Shown: positions 42,248 to 50,425 of the stretch, in pieces
Layout: each line of letters starts with the position of its first letter
Position numbering within the stretch: position 1 is the stretch's first letter
DNA from: Bacillota bacterium
Lineage (GTDB): Bacteria > Bacillota > Limnochordia > Darwinibacteriales > DTU012
Direction: 5' to 3'
Assembly (NCBI GenBank): GCA_012521185.1
Contig: JAAYMV010000044.1
Location: forward strand, 1 to 50,902
Length of the DNA: 50,902 nt
Program-made: the position numbers and the translations under genes
Notes under the pieces: model-generated
What the model saw: only the letters and a program-made list of their open reading frames with translations
What the model was told of the DNA's origin: nothing
Database searches by the model: none

Positions 42248-44172
42248 ACTCCAAAAGGCATCGGCAGATCAGAATAGGTTGGTAGGTAATCTAAGTCAGT
42301 ATAAATCAAAACCTTAGTGCCTACCTCCACCTTTACCTGGGCTGCTGGTACCTGACCTACAATTCTTGTGCCTTCCCCAATAACTTCTACATTAAAACCT
42401 TGTTGTTTTAATAAATTGACTGCATTCTCTACTGTTTGCCCTGCCACATCAGGAATCGAAGCCATATTTCTGCTAGTACCTTTTTCCTGCTCCGGCTTTA
42501 CCCCTAAATATGGCAAGATTTGCTCCACTAGACGAGCAAAAACTGGAGCAGCAATGATACCGCCAAAAAAAGCTCCCTGAGGTTCCCAAATAATTAACAA
42601 GCCGCTCATTACCGGATCGTCAGCCGGAGCGTAGCCAGCAAAAGAAGTTACTGTCTTACTCTTTGAATAACGCCCATTTTCTACTAATTGAGCTGTTCCT
42701 GTTTTACCTGCTACTCTATAACCAGGCACATCGGCCCGTTTACCCGATCCATTTGCGATAACTGAGCGTAAAGTATCACTAGTTATTTTGGCGATTTCCG
42801 AGGACATAATTCCTCGTTGTTCAGGAATATTTGGCAGAATTATTTCTTCGCCTTTACGAATTTCCTTTACATAATGAGGAACCGAATAAATTCCTTGATT
42901 AGCTATGGCACCAAAGGCTGCTAGTAACTGTAATGGGGTACACGTTAAGCCTTGACCAAAACCAATATTTGCCCAAGTAACTAAAGGGACATTGTCTGAT
43001 GGAGGACGTAAGGTTCCTCCCACTTCTCCTGGAAAATCCACACCCATCTTGTGCCCAAAATTATATTGAAGGAGATAATTATAAAAACGTTCTCCACCTA
43101 AGTCAATTCCTAACTTAGCATAAAAAGGATTGCAAGAGTTTTCCATGGTCTGCACGAAATTCTGCGGACCATGACCGCCCCGATTCCAACACTTTACCCG
43201 CCAGCCAGAAACATTAATATAACCAGGATCGAAGAAGTGAGTATTCAGAGATGCGACACCGGTTTCTAAGGCAATCGCCGCTGTGACCGCCTTAAAAGTT
43301 GAGCCTGGCTCATAAGTATCTGTCACCGCAATATTCTTCCGATTCTCAATCGGAAAATCATTGTAATTTGTAATATCATAAGTAGGATAGATAGCATTAG
43401 CTAAAATTTCTCCCGTTTTCGGATCAGCGATTATGATTATCCCTAAGCGTGAGCCTGTTTCATGGACTGCACGTTCCACTTCGCGCAGGGCAATCTGTTG
43501 AATATAATAGTCGATGGTTAAAACCAGATCTGCTCCATCTTCTGCTGGTAAATAGCCTTTAATCCCACCTTCGATTTCTCGCCCAACAGCATCACGTTCA
43601 AAAACAGCCTTGCCTTTAACTCCCCTTAAAAAACTATCATAATATAGTTCAATACCCTCTAAACCCTGATTATCAATGCCGACAATGCCTAACACTTGCG
43701 GTGCTACTGAGCCATAAGGATAAAACCGCTCTGGATTTTCTACGACCCCTACCCCAGCCAAACCTAGTTTGAGAATTTCACGGGCTTCCTGATTGGAAAC
43801 TCGCTTCTTGATCCATTCACTAGCCGTACGTTTACTAATCCTATTAAACACAAAATCATAATCGATATCTAAAATTTCAGCTAGCAAAGCAGCTGTCTTT
43901 TCTTTATCTTCAATTTCTGAGGGAATAGCGTAAACAGCATTAGCGCTTACCGAAATGGCTAATGGTATACCATTTCGATCATAGATAGTACCCCGCCGAG
44001 CATCAACAGGAATTGATTGCAATCTTTGGCTAGTGGCCTTACTTTGAAAAAACTCGTTATGGAGTAATTGCAAGTAGCCTAAACGACCGACTAAACTAAC
44101 TGCTGCTATTAAGATTGTTAAAAATAATATTATTATCCGACGTGAAACTAGGATATTAGAAATTTTTGCCAA
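42244..44172 (-). CDS. Class B penicillin-binding protein with PASTA domain (SpoVD/FtsI type)
   Basis: A peptidoglycan transpeptidase of about 642 residues. It has a single N-terminal membrane helix (about 14-34), a dimerisation domain (about 50-210) and a transpeptidase domain with STFK (S291), SCN (S346) and KTGT (K490). A PASTA domain (IPDVAGQTVENAVNLLKQ, about 565-620) follows. One PASTA domain is typical of SpoVD; division PBP2x-like enzymes often have two. I prefer the TTG start at 44172, because the site GGGGAGG lies 9 bases upstream; an ATG six codons earlier lies within that site and would overlap dacF. The usual mraW-ftsL neighbours are absent. Confidence 0.92.
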   Translation of the reverse strand: MAKISNILVSRRIIILFLTILIAAVSLVGRLGYLQLLHNEFFQSKATSQRLQSIPVDARRGTIYDRNGIPLAISVSANAVYAIPSEIEDKEKTAALLAEILDIDYDFVFNRISKRTASEWIKKRVSNQEAREILKLGLAGVGVVENPERFYPYGSVAPQVLGIVGIDNQGLEGIELYYDSFLRGVKGKAVFERDAVGREIEGGIKGYLPAEDGADLVLTIDYYIQQIALREVERAVHETGSRLGIIIIADPKTGEILANAIYPTYDITNYNDFPIENRKNIAVTDTYEPGSTFKAVTAAIALETGVASLNTHFFDPGYINVSGWRVKCWNRGGHGPQNFVQTMENSCNPFYAKLGIDLGGERFYNYLLQYNFGHKMGVDFPGEVGGTLRPPSDNVPLVTWANIGFGQGLTCTPLQLLAAFGAIANQGIYSVPHYVKEIRKGEEIILPNIPEQRGIMSSEIAKITSDTLRSVIANGSGKRADVPGYRVAGKTGTAQLVENGRYSKSKTVTSFAGYAPADDPVMSGLLIIWEPQGAFFGGIIAAPVFARLVEQILPYLGVKPEQEKGTSRNMASIPDVAGQTVENAVNLLKQQGFNVEVIGEGTRIVGQVPAAQVKVEVGTKVLIYTDLDYLPTYSDLPMPFGV

Positions 44173-44174
44173 GC

Positions 44175-45329
44175 TCAGTCTCCTCCCCATAATCGACTAA
44201 TCAATCCGACTAAGTTATTCCACAATCGACGAATAAATGAAGCTAAACCTGTGCTAGTATTAGAAACTAAATCAATGGCGGCTATTTCTTGCTCATTTTG
44301 AATAATAATCAATTCACCGATTTTATCACCTTTGTCAATTGGTGCTCTAAGTTTCTGCAACTCAACTCGAGTATCAAACTTCCGCATTTCTTCGTTAAAA
44401 ACAAATAAAGAAAAATCCTCAGCAGTTACCACATCAATCAAATGACTGACTCCATCACTAACATAGCCTTGCCCTTGGTGAGTTCCCGCAGGGATTAAAA
44501 CCTCCAAATTAGCATAGGCATATTCTAACAATTGTTTTGATTCTTCATTCCTTACTTCTCTGCTCGGTGCACCTAACACTACTACAATCAGCCGCCGGCC
44601 ATGACGAACAGCACTAGTTATTAAGGTATGTCCAGCTGGTGTAGTTGCCCCGGTCTTGATGCCGTCAACACCAGGAACATCATGGAGTAAAGCATTAGAA
44701 TTGCGCATGGTACGTCCTTGAGCTTCAAGCCCATATTCTTTAGTAGAAACTAACTTACGAAATAACGGATTTTCCATGGCGATCTTCGATAAAATTGCCA
44801 TGTCATAGGCTGTAGAATAGTTACCGCTATAAATCGAAAGTAGTCCGGTAGAATCAACATAGTTGGAGTTCTTTAAACCTAATTCATGAGCACGCTTAGT
44901 CATTAGTTTAGCAAATTCTCTTTCTGATCCAGCTACATATTCAGCCAAAGCTACAGAAGCATCATTAGCCGACGCCAAAGCAGCAGCATATAATAATTCC
45001 TCAACCGTAAACTTGTCGCCACTTTTCAAATTTATCTGTGTTCCACCGCGACTGGCCGCATTGGCACTAGCTGTGACTTGCTCATCTAACTTGATTTTTC
45101 CCGCCTCAACTAACTCACAAATATACAACATGGTCATGATTTTGGTTAAGCTTGCTATGGAACGACTTTGATAGGCATTTTTTTCGTATAACACCTGATC
45201 TAAATCTGCATCATAAACCACCACAGCTATTGAAGAAAGTTCAGGAAACTGTTGTTGACCAGCAAATACTCCTGGACAAAAACAAAGCAATATTAGCAAT
45301 AAACAGGCAACGATAGTTTTTCCTTTCAC
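44175..45329 (-). CDS. D-alanyl-D-alanine carboxypeptidase (DacF/DacB-type, class C low-molecular-weight PBP)
   Basis: A 384-residue secreted or membrane-anchored enzyme that trims the terminal D-Ala from peptidoglycan stem peptides. It has a signal peptide (KTIVACLLLILLCFCPGVFA), SLTK (about residue 60), SAN in ALASANDAS and KTG in GVDGIKTGATT. A C-terminal beta-sandwich and an amphipathic helix (FIRRLWNNLVGLISRLWGGD) probably anchor it to the membrane. I prefer the GTG at 45329, as GGGGGG lies 6 bases upstream; TTG at 45344 overlaps it. It is coupled to the PASTA penicillin-binding protein with a 2 bp gap. Confidence 0.92.
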   Translation of the reverse strand: MKGKTIVACLLLILLCFCPGVFAGQQQFPELSSIAVVVYDADLDQVLYEKNAYQSRSIASLTKIMTMLYICELVEAGKIKLDEQVTASANAASRGGTQINLKSGDKFTVEELLYAAALASANDASVALAEYVAGSEREFAKLMTKRAHELGLKNSNYVDSTGLLSIYSGNYSTAYDMAILSKIAMENPLFRKLVSTKEYGLEAQGRTMRNSNALLHDVPGVDGIKTGATTPAGHTLITSAVRHGRRLIVVVLGAPSREVRNEESKQLLEYAYANLEVLIPAGTHQGQGYVSDGVSHLIDVVTAEDFSLFVFNEEMRKFDTRVELQKLRAPIDKGDKIGELIIIQNEQEIAAIDLVSNTSTGLASFIRRLWNNLVGLISRLWGGD

Positions 45330-45457
45330 TCTGTTCCCCCCCAATCTTTATTTGAATAATATGTTTAATGATCTGAACTTAATACGTTTGATACACATAA
45401 TTCAAAGATAAATCATATAATGCTAAAGACCCTGCTTTTTTTAGAGGAGGAACTGTA

Positions 45458-46504
45458 ATGGAAGCGAAGCTTTTGCAAGACCAGCAAGAATTACATATGT
45501 TTAATCATTATGTTGCTTCCCATCCCAATGGAGATGTTTTACAAACAAGCTATTGGGGAGAATTAAAAGCAAATACCGGTTGGCAAGCCCTACCCTTGGC
45601 TGTACTAGACCAAGGACAGATCAAGGGAACTGCTTTAATCTTAAAACGCCAGCTTCCTCTACTAGGTAAATGTATTTTTTATTCACCACGTGGCCCAGTT
45701 TTCTCCAATACTGCAGCTTTACAAGGCTTGATTAAGGCTGGAAAAAAGTTAGCAAAAGAACATCAAGCCATTTTCTGGAAAATGGATCCACCTTTATTAA
45801 AAGACGATCCTCAATGGGAAGAAATTACAGATCAATTAGTTCAAGTTCCTACTGGACTGGACTTCGCTGGGGTTCAACCAAAATTTGTGATGACATTAGA
45901 CATTTCTCCCCCCTTAGACGTCATCTTAGGAAATATGAAGAGTAAAACTCGTTACAACATCCGCTATGCCAATCGGCAAAAGGTAAAAGTCCGGATTAGT
46001 CAAAATAAAGAAGACTTAAAAGTATTTTATCCCCTTTTACAAGAAACTGCCGAAAGAGATCGGTTTACTATTAGATCCTATCAATACTTTGAAGATTTAT
46101 GGGATACCTTAGTTACCCGAAAAGTAGCACAGTTATTTATGGTATATCATCAAGAGCAGGCTTTAGGCGGTGCAATCGCTTTTCGCTTAGGTAAGCGAGC
46201 TTGGTATGTTTACGGAGCTAGCAGTAATGAAAAACGGAATTTACAGGCAAATTATGCCCTCCAGTGGGAAATGATTCGTTGGGCTAAAAGTTTTGGTTGT
46301 TTAATTTACGATTTCCGTGGCGTATCTGGGAATTTAGATCCGGCTAATCCATTATACGGTTTATATCGCTTTAAATCAGGATTTGATGCCCAGTTAATTG
46401 AGTATGTAGGAGAATATGACTTGCCAATCTCCAATGTAGGTTATAAACTCTGGCAAATAAGTATGCCTGTCTATCAAAAAATCACTAATCGAGGTAGAGT
46501 GTAA
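45458..46504 (+). CDS. FemAB/FemX-type peptidoglycan branching aminoacyltransferase
   Basis: A 348-residue protein with two GNAT-like subdomains: QTSYWGELKANTGW at the N-terminus, KSKTRYNIRYANRQKV, and YDFRGVSGNLDPANPLYGLYRFKSGF at the C-terminus, all Fem-family landmarks. Such enzymes add amino acids from aminoacyl-tRNA to lipid II. The coiled-coil arm of FemA/FemB appears to be lacking, as in FemX-like members. AGAGGAGGA precedes the ATG. It is followed by an alanine racemase-like gene 6 bp later, so supply of an amino acid for the bridge is a plausible link. Confidence 0.9.
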   Translation: MEAKLLQDQQELHMFNHYVASHPNGDVLQTSYWGELKANTGWQALPLAVLDQGQIKGTALILKRQLPLLGKCIFYSPRGPVFSNTAALQGLIKAGKKLAKEHQAIFWKMDPPLLKDDPQWEEITDQLVQVPTGLDFAGVQPKFVMTLDISPPLDVILGNMKSKTRYNIRYANRQKVKVRISQNKEDLKVFYPLLQETAERDRFTIRSYQYFEDLWDTLVTRKVAQLFMVYHQEQALGGAIAFRLGKRAWYVYGASSNEKRNLQANYALQWEMIRWAKSFGCLIYDFRGVSGNLDPANPLYGLYRFKSGFDAQLIEYVGEYDLPISNVGYKLWQISMPVYQKITNRGRV

Positions 46505-46510
46505 ACACCT

Positions 46511-47683
46511 ATGAAATGGTTAGGACCTACTTGGGTAACCGTTGATTTAGATGCATTACAACATAACTTGAACCAAGTGAAAAAACACAGCTCGGCACCA
46601 ATCTGTGCCGTGGTAAAGGGAGATGCCTACGGCCATGGTATTAGAAGGGTCAGTCAATTATTTGCCAGTCAAGTGAATTATTTAGCGGTTAATGATCTAA
46701 CCGAAGCCTTAGAAATTAGAACAGTAAACAACCAAATACCCATTCTAGTCCTCTGTCCCCCTCTACCCCAACAACTTAAAGCGTTTGCCCTTCATAATCT
46801 GACAGTAACCATAAACTCGCAAAATTTAGTTGAGGCTTTGGCAAAACAAAGCAGACAAATGCAGAAAATTATTAAAGTCCATTTAAAGATTGACACAGGG
46901 ATGAATAGACTAGGTATCTCACCTAATGAAGCTATTGATTTTGTCAACTTAATAAAAAGACAACCATTTCTCAAACTAGAGGGTATCTATACCCACTTTG
47001 CAGCGGCTAATAATAACCTAGCATATACCCGCAAGCAGTTAATCAAATTTAAACAGCTTCAGCAAGCCATAAGCGAAAAAGGGCACAGTAACTTAATCTG
47101 GCATTGCGCTAATAGTGCTGCTTTAATTAATCTACCTGAAACTCACCTAGACTTAGTACGAGTTGGTACACTGCTCTATGGTCAATCAACTACCAAATTA
47201 CCAGATTCTTGGAATCTACAACCGACCTGGAATTTATTTTCCCGTATTATTCAAGTAAAGAAAATAGCCAAAGGTGAAAGTATCGGTTATGGATTAACCT
47301 ATACATTAAAACGGCATTCGGTTATCGGAGTTATTCCAATTGGTTATAGCGATGGTCTTGGTGTAGATGTAAAAAAACATCACTTAATACATCGATTGTT
47401 AGAAAAACCGATTAATGTGCTGATTCACGATCAGGAGTATCCAGTAATTGGGAAAATAGCCATGGGTATGTGCTGTATTGATTTAACAGACCATCCGAAA
47501 GCTCTCGATTTATATGGGACTGCTGTTTGCATTCCTACAAAAAGAGTACTAATCAATCAACGTTTACCTAAGGTTTATTTTCAAAACAAAAAGGTATCTT
47601 GTGTATATTTCCAGAATCATTTATGGGAAGCTGTGGAAAAAAATGGTCAGCTATACCTAAAAGATAATCTAAATGGGAGGTAA
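46511..47683 (+). CDS. alr: Alanine racemase-like PLP enzyme (divergent C-terminal domain)
   Basis: A 390-residue fold-III PLP enzyme. PLP Lys is K36 in VVKGDAYGHG. The loop LKIDTGMNRLG (K126, R133) and the catalytic Tyr region SIGYGLTY (Y260) plus PIGYSDG match alanine racemase. The CMDQ motif region reads AMGMCCID, so the conserved Asp (Asp313 in the Geobacillus enzyme) is Gly. The C-terminal domain is about 20 residues shorter than usual before RLPKVYF, with no stop or frame change visible. It follows the Fem ligase by 6 bp and sppA starts 4 bp after it. It probably makes D-alanine, but a different substrate is possible. Confidence 0.8.
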   Translation: MKWLGPTWVTVDLDALQHNLNQVKKHSSAPICAVVKGDAYGHGIRRVSQLFASQVNYLAVNDLTEALEIRTVNNQIPILVLCPPLPQQLKAFALHNLTVTINSQNLVEALAKQSRQMQKIIKVHLKIDTGMNRLGISPNEAIDFVNLIKRQPFLKLEGIYTHFAAANNNLAYTRKQLIKFKQLQQAISEKGHSNLIWHCANSAALINLPETHLDLVRVGTLLYGQSTTKLPDSWNLQPTWNLFSRIIQVKKIAKGESIGYGLTYTLKRHSVIGVIPIGYSDGLGVDVKKHHLIHRLLEKPINVLIHDQEYPVIGKIAMGMCCIDLTDHPKALDLYGTAVCIPTKRVLINQRLPKVYFQNKKVSCVYFQNHLWEAVEKNGQLYLKDNLNGR

Positions 47684-47687
47684 TAGG

Positions 47688-48572
47688 GTGAAAATCGATT
47701 TCAGAAAAGTACTGAAAGTAGTTTTGATTGTCTCAATAGTAGCCATCTTTTTATCAATCGGGCTCGCGTCTATTAATGGAAATACTCCTGTAGTGTTACG
47801 AAACAAAATTGGTTTAATCAATATTAACGATGTAATTGGTAGCGAATCAACCGATAGTCTTTTTGAATCTTCGCCTTCCTATTTAACACAATTAAGACGT
47901 GCTGAAAAGGATCCAGAGATTAAGGCTCTCGTATTAAGAATTGATAGCCCGGGTGGTAGTGCAGCTACTTCTCAAGAACTATACCAAACTGTTTTGAGGA
48001 TTAGAGAAAAAGGCATCCCGGTAGTGGTGTCCATGGGCGATATGGCTGCTTCTGGCGGTTACTATGTAGCGGCAGCGGCAGATTATATTTTTGCTAATGG
48101 TGCTACAATTACCGGCTCTATTGGAGTAATTATGCAATTTGCCAATTTCCAAGAACTTTTTGACAAGCTGGGAATCAAAGTCGAGGTAATCAAATCAGGT
48201 GAATTTAAAGATGTTGGCAGTAACTCCCGTCAGTTAACTGAAGAAGAAGAAGAGTTGTTACAAGAATTAATTATCGATACTTGGGATCAATTCGTTGCTG
48301 ACATTGTATCAGCCCGGTCTTTACCAAGAGAACAAGTTGAAGCAGTAGCTGATGGACGAATTTTAAGTGGTCGACAAGCTTTAGAGGTTGGCTTAGTCGA
48401 TGAATTGGGCGGATTAGAAGAAGCCATTGCAAAAGCTAAAGATTTAGCTAATATTGAAGGAACTGTTGAAATCAAAGAATATAATGATAAAACTAACTTT
48501 TTATACCGCTTTACCCAATTGCTTAATCCATTGAAACAACCGACTGTGCAATTAAAGTATCAACAACTATAG
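47688..48572 (+). CDS. sppA: Signal peptide peptidase SppA (short form)
   Basis: A 294-residue membrane-anchored serine protease that degrades cleaved signal peptides. It has an N-terminal helix (about 9-28), then IDSPGGSAATS, the nucleophile Ser in MGDMAASGGYYVA, GSIGVIMQ, and the catalytic Lys in IKSGEFKDVGSNSR. The GTG start at 47688 lies 4-6 bases after GGGAGG; an ATG five codons earlier sits on the site and overlaps alr. It is followed 12 bp later by a Yip1-type gene. Confidence 0.94.
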   Translation: MKIDFRKVLKVVLIVSIVAIFLSIGLASINGNTPVVLRNKIGLININDVIGSESTDSLFESSPSYLTQLRRAEKDPEIKALVLRIDSPGGSAATSQELYQTVLRIREKGIPVVVSMGDMAASGGYYVAAAADYIFANGATITGSIGVIMQFANFQELFDKLGIKVEVIKSGEFKDVGSNSRQLTEEEEELLQELIIDTWDQFVADIVSARSLPREQVEAVADGRILSGRQALEVGLVDELGGLEEAIAKAKDLANIEGTVEIKEYNDKTNFLYRFTQLLNPLKQPTVQLKYQQL

Positions 48573-48584
48573 GGGGGTATTAAG

Positions 48585-49136
48585 TTGAACTTACAATTAG
48601 CAACTGACTTTTTTTCGGAACCGGTAACTGCTTTTCGTAATTTAAAGAATCATAAAGCCTCATATTGGGCAACATTAATACTAATTCTGGCACATTTAGC
48701 AATGATTCCACGAGCGCTACCTGTACCTAATTCTATTGCCTATGAAGTAATTCAAACTGCTATTACTGGAGTTATGCTTGCCTTGGTGGTATCTGCCTAT
48801 GTTTGTGGCATAGCTCGATTATTTAATGGTAGGGCAAGCTTTAGTCAAACATATCAAGCAGTTTCTGTGGCCTTTTTGCCACAAATCCTATTTGGTCCAA
48901 TTGGTCTATTACAGGTCATTTGGCCATCATCCAATTTAATTGGTGAATTAAGTTATTTAGCTAATTTTATACTATCTCTATGGGTGCTTTACCTACTAGT
49001 AGTAGCAATTCGAGAAACCCATCAAATTACCACGGGTGGTGCCATCGCAGCTTTATTGGCTGGCCCAATTCTACTAATGATTCTAGTAATTGCTCTAACG
49101 GTTGTTTTTGCAACTTCCTTAAGTGCTCTAATATAA
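48585..49136 (+). CDS. Yip1-domain membrane protein
   Basis: A 183-residue protein with about five hydrophobic helices. The N-terminus FFSEPVTAFRNLKNHKASYWATLILIL is typical of the YIP1 family, with the charged Pro/Phe entry before the first helix. In bacteria the function is unknown. The start is TTG behind GGGGGG. It is co-directional with sppA and ends exactly at the csoR promoter. Confidence 0.8.
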   Translation: MNLQLATDFFSEPVTAFRNLKNHKASYWATLILILAHLAMIPRALPVPNSIAYEVIQTAITGVMLALVVSAYVCGIARLFNGRASFSQTYQAVSVAFLPQILFGPIGLLQVIWPSSNLIGELSYLANFILSLWVLYLLVVAIRETHQITTGGAIAALLAGPILLMILVIALTVVFATSLSALI

Positions 49137-49165
49137 TTGACATAGATACCCATACCCTGTATGAT
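49137..49165 (+). promoter_or_regulatory. Promoter of csoR with possible operator
   Basis: TTGACA (49137-49142), a 17-base spacer and TATGAT (49160-49165) form a near-perfect sigma-A promoter. The spacer holds ATACCCATACCCTGTAT, with ATAC/GTAT arms, resembling the C-rich operators of CsoR-type repressors. Promoter confidence is high; the operator is a guess. Confidence 0.8.
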
Positions 49166-49202
49166 ATAAATGTAGAGCTTTCAACAAAAGAGGTGAAGCA
49201 CT

Positions 49203-49472
49203 TTGGGTAAAGAGGAAGCAAAAAAGAACTTAATAATGCGTTTAAAGCGGATTGAAGGACAAATTCGAGGTATTCAACGAATGATTGAAGAAGATAAGTA
49301 CTGTATCGATATCTTAGTGCAAGTAGCAGCTGCGCGAGCTGCCTTAGATAAAGTAGGTCTTGCAATCTTTGAAGGCCATACAAGGAATTGCTTGGTTGAA
49401 GCCATCAAGGAAGAGCGAGGCGAAGAAACAATTGAAGAATTAATGACACTAGTCATGCGATTCATAAAGTAA
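49203..49472 (+). CDS. csoR: CsoR family copper-sensing repressor
   Basis: An 89-residue all-helical repressor: RLKRIEGQIRGIQRMIEEDK, then C34, H59 and C63 in the positions that bind Cu(I) in CsoR (x-C-H-C). The His separates it from CstR, and the pattern differs from nickel RcnR and formaldehyde FrmR. The start is TTG with AGAGGTG 8 bases upstream. No copper ATPase or chaperone is adjacent in the window, so the target genes are elsewhere unless it regulates only itself. Confidence 0.88.
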   Translation: MGKEEAKKNLIMRLKRIEGQIRGIQRMIEEDKYCIDILVQVAAARAALDKVGLAIFEGHTRNCLVEAIKEERGEETIEELMTLVMRFIK

Positions 49473-49498
49473 AAAAAGAGCAGTTAACTGCTCTTTTT
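49473..49498. terminator. Bidirectional terminator between csoR and the M23 peptidase gene
   Basis: A perfect 26-base palindrome: AAAAAGAGCAGTT followed by AACTGCTCTTTTT. Both strands end in T-runs. Confidence 0.9.
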
Positions 49499-49502
49499 CT
49501 TC

Positions 49503-50345
49503 TTATGGCAATAAATCTAATGGATTAATGGTTTGATCATGATATTTAATCCGAAAATCTAGGTGCGGTCCAGTAGCTTGACCTGTAGAACCTACTTTAG
49601 CAATCGGTTGATTCACACTAACCTGGTCACCTAGGCGAACCAATATTTGTGAATTATGTCCATACCAGGTAGTATAGCCATTACCATGATCAATAACAAC
49701 AGCTTGACCAAAAGCACCCATCCAACCAGCTTGGACAACTCGCCCAGCTGCTGCCGCTCGTACAATCGTGCCTGTTGCCGCAGCAATATCAATTCCACCG
49801 TGGAAATGACGAGTTTTATGAATCGGATGAATTCTCCAACCATAAGGAGATGAAATCCTGCCGTTAAGAGGCCAAATAAACTTGGGCGCTTGATGTTTGC
49901 TAGGAACGGACCTGGCAATTACTGGAATGACTAATTCTTGCCCAGGTCGAATCACAGTAGAATTTAATCTGTTTACCTTTTGGATATTATCAACTGTTGT
50001 TCCATAAGCTAAAGCTAACCCGTACAGGGTATCACCTGATTGCACAATATGAGTTTGAGACTGTTCAATTAACTTAGTCAAAACTTGATAGGTTTTTGGT
50101 CCTACAATCCCATCGCTTGCTATCCCTTGATTTGTTTGCAGCTCTTTAACTACTCGTTCAGTTTCCTCACCAAAAATACCATCTACTGTGATTGTATAAC
50201 CAAGCTGCGCAAGAGTTTCTTGTAACGCTTGAACCTGCGCACCCCGAAAACCTTTTTTTAAAATCTGATTTGTGTTTCCAATTGCATTAATCGGCGGAGT
50301 AAAAATTAGGAGACAAATTATAAATATAATCAACCAAACCCTCAT
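49503..50345 (-). CDS. Secreted M23-type peptidase with PG-binding and LysM domains
   Basis: A 280-residue protein. A signal peptide (about 1-22, MRVWLIIFIICLLIFTPPINA) is followed by a peptidoglycan-binding helix bundle (GFRGAQVQALQETLAQLGY, about 32-95), a LysM domain (HIVQSGDTLYGLALAYG, about 98-143) and an M23 domain from about 160. Metal ligands H182 and D186 are in HFHGGID, and H230 is in WYGH. The second zinc His of the HxH motif is Asp (GPHLDFRI, H261-D263) instead of GPHLHFE. Activity is therefore uncertain. The start is the ATG at 50345 behind TGGAGGT; the TTG upstream overlaps the site. The leader can form a long hairpin. Confidence 0.9.
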   Translation of the reverse strand: MRVWLIIFIICLLIFTPPINAIGNTNQILKKGFRGAQVQALQETLAQLGYTITVDGIFGEETERVVKELQTNQGIASDGIVGPKTYQVLTKLIEQSQTHIVQSGDTLYGLALAYGTTVDNIQKVNRLNSTVIRPGQELVIPVIARSVPSKHQAPKFIWPLNGRISSPYGWRIHPIHKTRHFHGGIDIAAATGTIVRAAAAGRVVQAGWMGAFGQAVVIDHGNGYTTWYGHNSQILVRLGDQVSVNQPIAKVGSTGQATGPHLDFRIKYHDQTINPLDLLP

Positions 50346-50349
50346 GGTG

Positions 50350-50416
50350 ACCTCCAAATTGTTAGCTAATACTGTACATCTTACCTACAAATGACAGTAT
50401 TAGCTGAAATGGAGGT
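50350..50416 (-). promoter_or_regulatory. Leader hairpin able to mask the ribosome binding site of the M23 gene
   Basis: On the minus strand AGCTAATACTGT and ACAGTATTAGCT form a perfect 12 bp stem with an 18-base loop. Outside it, ACCTCCA can pair with the ribosome binding site TGGAGGT across a 4 by 7 base internal loop. No T-run follows, so it is not a normal terminator. Confidence 0.6.
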
Positions 50417-50425
50417 TTTTATACA

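Noticed and set aside
45345-45457. TATAAT in front of the Fem ligase as a promoter
   Set aside because: A perfect -10 is present near 45415, but no -35 lies at 16-18 bases and there is no TGn extension, so I did not list it.
46511-47683. Frameshift in the alanine racemase gene
   Set aside because: The C-terminal divergence was checked as a possible frame change, but the same frame resumes with the family-like RLPKVYF segment, so a natural deletion is more likely.
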